From: Treponema sp.
Lineage (GTDB): Bacteria > Spirochaetota > Spirochaetia > Treponematales > Breznakiellaceae
DNA length: 13,701 bases
Direction of reading: 5' to 3'
Assembly: GCA_031289935.1 (NCBI GenBank)
Contig: JAITON010000189.1
Coordinates: 1-13,701, forward strand
Of the stretch, positions 1-6,353 are shown piece by piece (position 1 is the stretch's first letter; every line of letters starts with the position of its first letter). The notes below the pieces were generated by a model that saw nothing but the letters and a program-made list of their open reading frames with translations, ran no database searches and was not told the origin of the DNA. The translations under genes and the position numbers were made by a program.

Positions 1-1229
1 CTGGAGCGCCAGACCTTGCTGTCGTAGATGCCCTCGCCGTTCAGGGCGAGCCAGGCGCCGGTATCCTTGAGGATGCCCAGATCGCCTTCGGGGATCGTGC
101 CATCGGGCTTGGGCCCCACATTGAGGAGGAGGTTCCCGTTCTTGGATACCACGTCGATAAGCTGGAGCACGATATCCCTTGATTGCTTGTACTTGAGCTC
201 CTCTACATAGCACCAGGAATTAACGGCCGTGGGGGTATCGGTCTGCCACTTGTAAGGCTTGCACTCCGCAAAGCCGCCCCGCTCCAGCTCCACGATGCCG
301 CTCCCGAACATCATCCCCTCGTGTTTGTAGCAGATGCCTGCGGAGCAGATGCCTGCGGAGCAGCTACCTGCGGAGCAGCTACCTGCGGAGCAGCTATCCG
401 CTCCGCACCCGCCTGCGGGAGCCCCCCACTGGAGGGCCCGGTTCTGGTAGTAGGCGGCGAATTTCTTAAGATAGGGCTTAAAGGCGCGGTGCTGCACCCA
501 CCAGTCAAAGTAGAGGAGGGCGGGCCGGTAGGAATCTACCAGTTCACAGCAGCGGAGGAGCCAGTCCTGGAGATATTCCTCGCTGGGTTCAGGCTTGCCG
601 TACAAATCCTGATGATCCGGTTCCGGCATGGAGGGCCAGTAGAAATCGCCCCGGCGCAGGGGTTCCCGCACATCGCTGTCAAAATCCTTACCGTGGCCCA
701 GAAAGAACCAGTGCTCCGCCCGGTGGGAGGAGGTACAGAAGACCAGCCCCTCCTCAAGCAGGGCCTTGCGCAGGTCCCCCAGAAGGTCCCGCCGGGGCCC
801 CATTTCCACGGCATTGTAGCGGGAAATTACGCTCCGGTACATTTGGAAGCCGTCGTGGTGTTCCGCCAGGGGAAACACGTAGCGGGCCCCGGCCTGCTTA
901 AAGACCCGGGCCCACTCGGCGGGATCAAAGCGGTCCATCTTGTAGCGGGGGATAAAGTCCTGGTAGCCGAAGTCTTTCTGCGGCCCGTATTTCTTTATAT
1001 GATGCTCGTAGGCGGGCATCCCCTTGATGTACATGTTCCGGGGATACCACTCGTTTGAATAGGCGGGTACCGAAAAGACCCCCCAGTGGATAAAGATGCC
1101 GAACTTGGCCCCGTAAAACCACTGGGGCGTTTGCCAGGTATTAAGACTCTCCCAGCTATCCTGATAGGGTCCTGCGCTAATTACCGCCTCGACTTCCGCC
1201 ATTCCCTTGCTCAAATCGGCGTATTCCAT
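1..1229 (-). CDS. alpha-L-fucosidase, GH29 family (3' end cut by window edge)
   Basis: Hydrolyses terminal alpha-L-fucose from oligosaccharides. My translation of the minus strand runs 409 codons without a stop to the window edge. GH29 landmarks in order are FGIFIHWG (43-50), EHHDGF (123-128), LLYFDWW (238-244; D242 is the expected catalytic nucleophile), YKH (301-303), ERGGF (316-320), WQTDT (328-332) and NLLLNVGPKPDG (367-378). The last lies near the end of the TIM-barrel domain, so mainly the C-terminal domain is missing. The acid/base Glu could not be assigned. No signal peptide is visible, so the enzyme should be cytoplasmic. The start is ATG with AGGAG at 1235-1239, 18 bases after the esterase gene; it is the last visible gene of the sugar operon. 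Residues 270-300 hold a cysteine-rich tandem repeat not expected in the family (see 331-420). The family is certain; the natural substrate is inferred. Confidence 0.93.
   Translation of the reverse strand, partial: MEYADLSKGMAEVEAVISAGPYQDSWESLNTWQTPQWFYGAKFGIFIHWGVFSVPAYSNEWYPRNMYIKGMPAYEHHIKKYGPQKDFGYQDFIPRYKMDRFDPAEWARVFKQAGARYVFPLAEHHDGFQMYRSVISRYNAVEMGPRRDLLGDLRKALLEEGLVFCTSSHRAEHWFFLGHGKDFDSDVREPLRRGDFYWPSMPEPDHQDLYGKPEPSEEYLQDWLLRCCELVDSYRPALLYFDWWVQHRAFKPYLKKFAAYYQNRALQWGAPAGGCGADSCSAGSCSAGSCSAGICSAGICYKHEGMMFGSGIVELERGGFAECKPYKWQTDTPTAVNSWCYVEELKYKQSRDIVLQLIDVVSKNGNLLLNVGPKPDGTIPEGDLGILKDTGAWLALNGEGIYDSKVWRS
331..420. repeat. 15-bp palindromic tandem repeat inside the fucosidase gene
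   Basis: Six consecutive 15-base units were read directly. Units 331-345 and 346-360 are identical (cagatgcctgcggag). Units 361-375 and 376-390 are identical (cagctacctgcggag). Units 391-405 and 406-420 are degenerate. Each intact unit contains ctgc-gga-gcag, a small inverted repeat. On the coding strand the repeat is in frame and encodes CSAGS or CSAGI pentapeptides. Together with a degenerate unit it gives cysteines at residues 275, 280, 285, 290, 295 and 300, exactly five apart. Confidence 0.95.
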
Positions 1230-1247
1230 GGGTTCTCCTTACCTTAG

Positions 1248-2057
1248 CTAAGCCTTAAACGCCCGTATCCAGTTTGCCGCCAGGTCTATCCAGCCCGGTA
1301 CATTCGGCGGGGCGCCGGAGTTGCCCGTTTCCGGTGTCGCCAGCGAGAGCCCGTGGCCGCCGTACTGATAGATGTGCATCTCGAAGGGCACACGGTTTTT
1401 GCGCAGGGCCGCCGCGAACATAAGGCTGTTTTCCACCGGCACACAGTCGTCCTCCCAGGTGTGCCACAAAAAGGCCGGCGGCGTTTCCTGGTCAACCTGG
1501 TTTTCCAGGGCCATCATTGCCAGATGCGTATCGTCGGTAAGGCCCCCCAGTAAGGCTTCCATGCTGCCCCGGTGGGCGTATTCGCCGGAGCTGATCACCG
1601 GATAGACCAGCACCAGGCCGTTTGGCCGGAACTCCGCCGCCTTAAGGCCCGTTTCCTGTTCGATAAGGCCCTTGTTCCAGAAGACCCCCAGGCTCGCGGC
1701 CAGGTGCCCTCCGGCGGAACAGCCCAGCACAAAGACGCGCTCAGGGTCGATGTTCCACGCCGCCGCGTGGGAGCGGAGCAGGGCGGCCGAGGCGGCAAGC
1801 TGGCAAAGGGCCTCTGGGAATATTGCGGGCCTTACGCTGTAGCGTAGTATTGCTGCATGGAAGCCCGCCGCGAGAAGCTGCATGGCAATGGGCTCGGCCT
1901 CCCGGTCGGAGGTCATTTCGTAGCCCCCGCCGGGGCAGATCAGCACCAGCGGACGCCGGCGCCGGGGGTCAATTTCCCGGGAATTGTCCAGGAGATACAC
2001 GTACAGGGGAGCGGCCGCCCCCCCGCCCGTGGAAATTTCGTGTTTCTCAAATAGCAT
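1248..2057 (-). CDS. alpha/beta-hydrolase, acetyl-esterase-like (BD-FAE / Axe type)
   Basis: A 269-residue cytoplasmic serine hydrolase, probably removing acetyl or other acyl groups from sugars. The oxyanion-hole element is CPGGGY (41-46), the nucleophile elbow is GCSAGG (112-117, S114), the acid lies in EDDCVPVENS (D203 or D204) and the histidine is H235 in YGGHGLS. The VPVENS phrase and overall length match small esterases annotated as acetylxylan-esterase-like or endoxylanase-like. No signal peptide is seen. Its ATG overlaps the permease stop in a TAATG junction, with AGGAG at 2068-2072 inside the permease gene, so translation is probably coupled. Position between transporter and fucosidase suggests it works on the imported oligosaccharide. 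The fold and triad are clear; the exact substrate is inferred and a peptidase or other carboxylesterase role cannot be excluded. Confidence 0.88.
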   Translation of the reverse strand: MLFEKHEISTGGGAAAPLYVYLLDNSREIDPRRRRPLVLICPGGGYEMTSDREAEPIAMQLLAAGFHAAILRYSVRPAIFPEALCQLAASAALLRSHAAAWNIDPERVFVLGCSAGGHLAASLGVFWNKGLIEQETGLKAAEFRPNGLVLVYPVISSGEYAHRGSMEALLGGLTDDTHLAMMALENQVDQETPPAFLWHTWEDDCVPVENSLMFAAALRKNRVPFEMHIYQYGGHGLSLATPETGNSGAPPNVPGWIDLAANWIRAFKA

Positions 2058-2896
2058 TATCCCTTAACTCCTGCGTAGGCGATACCTTCGACAATGTACT
2101 TCTGGGCGCAGGCGTAAACAATCACCACCGGGATGATCGAGATGACCGTCCCCGCCAGGATTGCCCCAAAATTGGCGCTGTACTGCTCCCGGAAGCTCGC
2201 CAGAGCGATCTGAATCGTCTTGAGGGCCTCCGAATCCAGGTAGATCATGGGTCCCATATAGTCGTTCCAGATGCCGTTGAAGCTGAGGACGCAGAGGGTC
2301 GCCAGCCCCGTCTTGGTCAGAGGCAGGATAATGTTCCAGTAGATACGGAAGCTGGAGCAGCCATCGATCCGGGCGGCCTCGCTCAGGCTGTTGGGGATAC
2401 TCAGCATGTTTTGCCTGAGGAGGAAGACCCCGAAGGCGCTGAAGGCTTGTAGCACAATTAAGGACCAGTGGGTGTTGTAGAGCCCCAGGCTCCGGACGAT
2501 AATGAACTGGGGAATCATGATGGCGTGCCAGGGGATCATCATAGTGGCCAGGTAGCCCAGGAAAATCTTATCCCGGCCGGGGAAGTGCAGCTTGCTGAAG
2601 GCAAATGCCGCCAGGGAACAGGTAAAGAGCTGAAGCACCGTGATGATAACGGCGAGCTTTGCCGAGTTAAAAAAATTCACCGGATAATTAATATCGGTCA
2701 TCACCGCATCGTAATTATCCAGATGAAACACCTTTGGTATCCACTCTATAGGATAGTTGAATATTTCGGTGTTCAGTTTGAAGGAGGCGCTGACCATCCA
2801 TACAAAGGGAACCACCATGATGTACGCCACCGCGAGACAGAGGATGAAAAGGATAACCTTGCCGGGAGCCAATTTGAATTTTTTTCCGCTTGCCAT
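2057..2896 (-). CDS. ABC sugar transporter permease, CUT1 family (MalG/AraQ-like)
   Basis: The second inner-membrane subunit of the sugar importer, 279 residues. It has a hydrophobic N-terminal helix (about 14-35) and several further membrane segments. The EAA loop that docks the ATPase is EAARIDG (173-179), followed by IYWNIILPL. Length and the SFK...NTEIF periplasmic stretch after helix 1 fit MalG-type permeases. The start is set by AGGAGG just upstream, which overlaps the stop of the preceding permease (gap 10 bases). The stop overlaps the esterase ATG by one base. It pairs with the permease at 2907-3806; no ATP-binding subunit is encoded in the window, so a shared MsmX/UgpC-type ATPase elsewhere is inferred. 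Confidence 0.95.
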   Translation of the reverse strand: MASGKKFKLAPGKVILFILCLAVAYIMVVPFVWMVSASFKLNTEIFNYPIEWIPKVFHLDNYDAVMTDINYPVNFFNSAKLAVIITVLQLFTCSLAAFAFSKLHFPGRDKIFLGYLATMMIPWHAIMIPQFIIVRSLGLYNTHWSLIVLQAFSAFGVFLLRQNMLSIPNSLSEAARIDGCSSFRIYWNIILPLTKTGLATLCVLSFNGIWNDYMGPMIYLDSEALKTIQIALASFREQYSANFGAILAGTVISIIPVVIVYACAQKYIVEGIAYAGVKG

Positions 2897-2906
2897 ACCT
2901 GCCTCC

Positions 2907-3806
2907 TTAGTCCTCGTTGACCCACTTTTTCTGTCCCTGCCATTGGATAATGGTAATAATCAGAATGATCAGGAACAGAAAATAGGCAATCGCCGAGCCA
3001 TAGCCCATGCGCCAGTCGCGGAAGGCCTCCCGGTAAATACGGAACACCAATACGGTTGTTGACCGCCCGGGGCCGCCCTTGGTAGTAATGTTGATAATAT
3101 CGAAGACCTGAAATGACGCGATAATGCCCAGGATTGTCACCATGAAGGTGGTGGGAGAGAGCATGGGCCAGGTAACATGCCAGAAAGACTGCCATGCGTT
3201 GGCCCCGTCGATCCGGGCCGCCTCGTACAAATGCTGGGGGATATTTTTCAGACCCGCCAGAAACATGATCATATAGTATCCGGCCTGCTTCCACACCACC
3301 ACCAGTACCACCGTGATCAGCGCGGTCTTGGTAGAAAAGAACCACCTGGGCAGGAACTCCTGGGGGATGAGCATCCCCAGAAAATGGTTGATCGGGCCGT
3401 TATTGGGTTCAAAGAGCAGCATGAACACGCAGCTTACCGCCACGGTAGAGGTCAGGTTGGGGAAGAAGTACAGGGTCTTATAGACCCCTCCCAGGGGAAT
3501 ATCTTTGTTCAGCATCAGAGCAAGAACCAGAGATACCAAAATGGTGAGGGGTACGCTGATTAATGAATAGACCAGATTGTTTTGCAGCGCCGCGACAAAC
3601 TGCGAATCCTTGAACATCCTGAGGTAATTCTCAAACCCCACAAAGGAAGCGCCGGGGAAACCGCTGTAATTAGTAAAACTGATCACCAGCCCCATTACCA
3701 CCGGTATGGCAGTAAAAATAAGGAATCCGGCAAGATTGGGCAGCAGGTACAGATACCCGCTCAAGGCCTCTTTTTTTTCCATGGAGGACATTTTTCGTCT
3801 GGCCAT
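2907..3806 (-). CDS. ABC sugar transporter permease, CUT1 family (MalF/UgpA-like)
   Basis: The first inner-membrane subunit of the importer, 299 residues. A short basic N-terminus is followed by a membrane helix containing GYLYLLPNLAGFLIF (17-31), typical of MalF/UgpA/LacF-type permeases without the long extra MalF domain. The EAA loop is EAARIDGA (195-202), followed by FWHVTWPMLSP. GGPGRSTTVLVFRIYREAF near the C-terminus is also typical of the family. The ATG at 3804-3806 has AAAGGAGG five bases upstream, which decides it over the internal Met6 and Met9. It is separated from the binding-protein gene by 82 bases holding a strong hairpin (3844-3883), and it is followed after 10 bases by its partner permease. 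Confidence 0.95.
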   Translation of the reverse strand: MARRKMSSMEKKEALSGYLYLLPNLAGFLIFTAIPVVMGLVISFTNYSGFPGASFVGFENYLRMFKDSQFVAALQNNLVYSLISVPLTILVSLVLALMLNKDIPLGGVYKTLYFFPNLTSTVAVSCVFMLLFEPNNGPINHFLGMLIPQEFLPRWFFSTKTALITVVLVVVWKQAGYYMIMFLAGLKNIPQHLYEAARIDGANAWQSFWHVTWPMLSPTTFMVTILGIIASFQVFDIINITTKGGPGRSTTVLVFRIYREAFRDWRMGYGSAIAYFLFLIILIITIIQWQGQKKWVNED

Positions 3807-3843
3807 AAAAACCTCCTTTCATTTGAAATGATCGCAGGCGGTA

Positions 3844-3883
3844 CGGACAGCAGGGATTTTTCCTTGAGCATCCCTGCTGTCCG
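3844..3883 (-). promoter_or_regulatory. perfect 14-bp inverted repeat between binding-protein and permease genes
   Basis: Arms cggacagcagggat (3844-3857) and atccctgctgtccg (3870-3883) are perfectly complementary with a 12-base loop. The hairpin begins five bases after the binding-protein stop. On the minus strand it is not followed by a T-run, so it does not look like a full intrinsic terminator. Known hairpins at this place in sugar-ABC operons (malE-malF) protect the binding-protein mRNA or limit readthrough. That role is inferred here. Confidence 0.85.
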
Positions 3884-3888
3884 CAACC

Positions 3889-5133
3889 TTATTTATAATT
3901 TGCGATAGCCTCATCCCGAAGCTGTATGAAGTCGGTGAACATACGATCCAGTGTTTTTTCGCCCAGGAGGTAGAGCTGTATCTCCTGTACGAAGGTTTCA
4001 TTCACCGTGTTGTAATAGGGCTCGGTACCCTGTTCCGATCCGATTTTCGCCGAGAAGCGGTACTCCACACCGGGGACCGTTACGAGTTTTTGATACGCAG
4101 CAAGGGCCTCCGCAGTGGGATAGCTGGGTATGCTTGAAGTCTCGGCATAAATGGTCGTACCTTGGGGAGAGGTGTTACACCAGGCAATGAAATCGTAGGT
4201 TTCCTTGGGATGCTTGGAACTGGGGGAGACCACGAAATAGGAGGACTGCCCCACCGAGGAGCCCGGAGCTATATTATCAAAGACCGGCATGGGCGCTACA
4301 CCGTAATTCAGGGATGGATTCAGCAGGAAAAATTCCCAGTCGCCGTTGATCATCATATAGACATTGCCTGCCTCGAAGAAGGGATTGATGTCAAAGGTAC
4401 CGACGCTCATTTCTTCAATGCTGGGGTGGCTCTTATCGTCCACATACATGCGGTGCAGCACCTCCGCATAGCGGCGGGTGTAGGGCATCGGCGCGGGGGC
4501 CGTCAGGTATTCGCCGGCGGAGGATGCGCCCAGGTTCATGGTCCAGGGGGGACAGACGCCTCCCCAGTACTTCTTGCCATTTTCGGTGTAGGTAAGCTGT
4601 TTGGCCAGGGCCAGATACTGATCCCAGCTAAGGTTTACGGGATACTCAAGACCCTTGGCATCAAACAGGGCCTTGTTATAGAAGAGCATCCAGCAGGATC
4701 CGGTCATGGGGAGCCCGTAGATCTTTCCGTCCCGCATGGCTCCGGGCAGGGAGCTGTCGATGATCGGGGAAAGATCCAGGCCCACGGCTTCTATATACGG
4801 GCGCAGATCCAGCAGAGCATTGTTGCTAATGTACTGCTGAGCCTGGGCCGGCGTACGAATCCAGAAGGCATCCATCTCACTGGAACCGGTAGCGAGAACC
4901 TTGACCTTGTCATCGTAATCATCGTTAGGGATACTGTGAAACACCACCTGTATCCCAGGATTTTGCGCATTGTAGGTCTCCACCATTCTGGTCAGGAAGG
5001 ACACATGGTCGGTGGCGGCGTAGAAGTTGATAACAATCTCCCCACTCCCCGATGCGGTTGCAGCGCTGCGAGTACAGGCGACAAACGACAGTCCCAATAC
5101 TAGTACCAGGGCCGTTAGAACGAATTTTTTCAT
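3889..5133 (-). CDS. ABC transporter sugar-binding lipoprotein (SBP_bac_1 type)
   Basis: The extracytoplasmic substrate-binding component of the importer, 414 residues. The N-terminus is a lipoprotein signal: MKK, a hydrophobic stretch, and SFVAC with the lipidated Cys at 20. This is a relaxed lipobox of the sort seen in spirochetes. The mature part has the normal length and features of CUT1 family-1 binding proteins: a start strand followed by NAQNPGIQVVFHS, then YGLPMTGSCWMLFYNKALFD, and later GVAPMPVFD and YFVVSPSSKHPKETYDFIAW. The ATG has GAGGAG six bases upstream (5140-5145). It lies 20 bases after the regulator gene with no promoter room between, so both share the 6242-6270 promoter. 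The ligand cannot be read from sequence; a fucosylated oligosaccharide is inferred from the fucosidase downstream. Confidence 0.95.
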   Translation of the reverse strand: MKKFVLTALVLVLGLSFVACTRSAATASGSGEIVINFYAATDHVSFLTRMVETYNAQNPGIQVVFHSIPNDDYDDKVKVLATGSSEMDAFWIRTPAQAQQYISNNALLDLRPYIEAVGLDLSPIIDSSLPGAMRDGKIYGLPMTGSCWMLFYNKALFDAKGLEYPVNLSWDQYLALAKQLTYTENGKKYWGGVCPPWTMNLGASSAGEYLTAPAPMPYTRRYAEVLHRMYVDDKSHPSIEEMSVGTFDINPFFEAGNVYMMINGDWEFFLLNPSLNYGVAPMPVFDNIAPGSSVGQSSYFVVSPSSKHPKETYDFIAWCNTSPQGTTIYAETSSIPSYPTAEALAAYQKLVTVPGVEYRFSAKIGSEQGTEPYYNTVNETFVQEIQLYLLGEKTLDRMFTDFIQLRDEAIANYK

Positions 5134-5153
5134 GATACACTCCTCATTATTTG

Positions 5154-6191
5154 TTAAGAAACCATACGGTCTCTTGTGACCATGTTCATGCCTGTACTGT
5201 CCCGTTCCCGCAAAATGCAGGGAATCAGACGTGTGGACAGTTCGGCATAGCGCCCCTCAATCTTCGCGATAAGCTGGGAGATCGCCGCCTCCATCATGGC
5301 GTCGATATCCATCTCAAAGCTCGTCAGGGCCGGCAGAAAAAAGGAGGCCGCACCGGCAGAGGAGATGATTGAGACCAGGGACATGTCCTCGGGGATCCGC
5401 CGTCTCTGACCCGAGAGCCCTGCGATGATCCCCGGCAGGGCCTTGTCGTTCATCACGATACAGGCCGTGGTCCCCTGCCGTTCAGACAATAGAGATATAG
5501 TCCGGCTACGGACAGCCTCGCTTTCCCAGCCACAGAAATATTCCCGGCCGTCAATATCGAAGTTGCCACAGAAATACTCAAAGGCCTCGTGGGTGCGTAC
5601 CACGGGGCCGTAGCCGTCCCGGAAGGATTTTTCGGATTGATTGATAAAGTCGATCTGCCGGTGGCCCAGCCCCTTGAGATAGCTAATGGAGCGCATCATG
5701 GTATCGAAAAAATCCACGTCGATGTAGCTTTCCCCCGGTGCGGCTTCATCCCGTCCAAGAATGATAAAGGGGATATCCGTCTCTTTGAGTACGGGAATTC
5801 GCCAATCCCGGTTGCGGATCTCCATCAGAACGATGCCGTCCACCAGTTCCTGGGCCAAGAGCTCCCGCAGCTCTTCCTCATCGTCGGTCTGTAGGGTCCA
5901 GATGACCATGTGGTAGCCCCGGCCCAGGGCGTCCCGGGCTGCCTGGGTGATCAGATCGATTTCCGAAAGGCCCAGGCCCCGTTCCAATGCGGGGAAGAGG
6001 ATGGCGAGGATATGGGTTCGTTTGCTGGCCAGACTCCGGGCGATTGCCCGGGGCCGGAAGCGCAACTCCTGGGCCGTCTTGAGGATTAGTTCCTTTTTCG
6101 CCTTCGAGATGGGCCGCGTGCCGTTGAGCGCATAGGAGACCGTGCTTACCGAGACGCCCACTGCCGATGCCACATCCTTTATCGTTGCCAT
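5154..6191 (-). CDS. LacI-family transcriptional regulator
   Basis: A 345-residue repressor-type regulator, first gene of the sugar operon. The N-terminal HTH is TIKDVASAVGVSVSTVSYAL (residues 3-22), followed by NGTRPIS. The hinge helix PRAIARSLASKRT (47-59) carries the Leu (L54) that normally intercalates at the operator centre. The rest is a periplasmic-binding-protein-like effector domain (about 60-332), with the usual GLGHRQIDFI and PEDMSLVSI phrases. The ATG has AGGGG immediately upstream. Two operator-like palindromes (6208-6233) sit just before it and next to the promoter start point, so it probably represses itself and the whole operon until a sugar is bound. Family assignment is certain; the effector is inferred to be the transported sugar or its product. 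Confidence 0.95.
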   Translation of the reverse strand: MATIKDVASAVGVSVSTVSYALNGTRPISKAKKELILKTAQELRFRPRAIARSLASKRTHILAILFPALERGLGLSEIDLITQAARDALGRGYHMVIWTLQTDDEEELRELLAQELVDGIVLMEIRNRDWRIPVLKETDIPFIILGRDEAAPGESYIDVDFFDTMMRSISYLKGLGHRQIDFINQSEKSFRDGYGPVVRTHEAFEYFCGNFDIDGREYFCGWESEAVRSRTISLLSERQGTTACIVMNDKALPGIIAGLSGQRRRIPEDMSLVSIISSAGAASFFLPALTSFEMDIDAMMEAAISQLIAKIEGRYAELSTRLIPCILRERDSTGMNMVTRDRMVS

Positions 6192-6207
6192 TTCGCCCCT
6201 AATTGAT

Positions 6208-6219
6208 TGAAACGTTTAA
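6208..6219. promoter_or_regulatory. LacI-type operator candidate 1
   Basis: TGAAACGTTTAA matches the perfect LacI/GalR-type palindrome TGAAACGTTTCA at 11 of 12 positions, with a CG centre and a perfect AAACGTTT core. It lies in the leader between promoter and regulator start codon, where a repressor would block transcription. Confidence 0.7.
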
Positions 6220-6233
6220 TCGAAACCTTTCGA
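6220..6233. promoter_or_regulatory. LacI-type operator candidate 2
   Basis: TCGAAACCTTTCGA has perfect 6-base arms (TCGAAA / TTTCGA) around a CC centre. It abuts candidate 1, with centres 13 bases apart, and starts about at the predicted transcription start. Adjacent sites could bind two dimers or be alternative sites; the sequence alone does not decide. Confidence 0.6.
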
Positions 6234-6241
6234 CAAAGATT

Positions 6242-6270
6242 ATTATGGCACGGCTTTACCGGGCTGTCAA
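6242..6270 (-). promoter_or_regulatory. sigma70-type promoter of the lacI-sugar operon
   Basis: Read on the minus strand, TTGACA (6265-6270, perfect -35) is followed by 17 bases and then CATAAT (6242-6247, -10, 5 of 6). The start point should fall near 6235, directly before the two operators. The stretch upstream of -35 (6271-6310) is very A/T-rich and may act as an UP element. Confidence 0.85.
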
Positions 6271-6302
6271 GTAAAATTTTCAAAAATGTCAATAAAAGTG
6301 AT

Positions 6303-6347
6303 AAAAAATTCAAAATGTGAGGCTTTTTGGAAATGTCAGATTTTGAA
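6303..6347 (-). terminator. probable intrinsic terminator of the rnf-ATPase operon
   Basis: Seven bases after the ATPase stop, minus-strand TTCAAAAT (6340-6347) pairs perfectly with ATTTTGAA (6309-6316). After one C-C mismatch, TGA pairs with TCA; the loop is 15 bases. The stem is followed at once by six T (6303-6308). The stem is A/T-rich and so weaker than usual, but position and T-run fit. Confidence 0.55.
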
Positions 6348-6353
6348 AAAGTC

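Noticed and set aside
331..420. A CRISPR-like array
   Set aside because: Units are contiguous 15-mers without spacers and are in frame within a gene.
183..1058. A 291-codon plus-strand frame opposite the fucosidase, itself with a repeated DACGA/ATCGA peptide
   Set aside because: The fucosidase motifs on the minus strand are certain. The repeat peptide on this strand only mirrors the 15-base repeat.
4162..5103. A 313-codon plus-strand frame opposite the binding-protein gene
   Set aside because: No ribosome site or recognisable domain; the binding protein explains the region.
6287..6292. A second TTGACA on the minus strand upstream of the sugar promoter
   Set aside because: No acceptable -10 box lies 16-18 bases downstream; the sequence at that place is TGACAG, part of the real -35 region.
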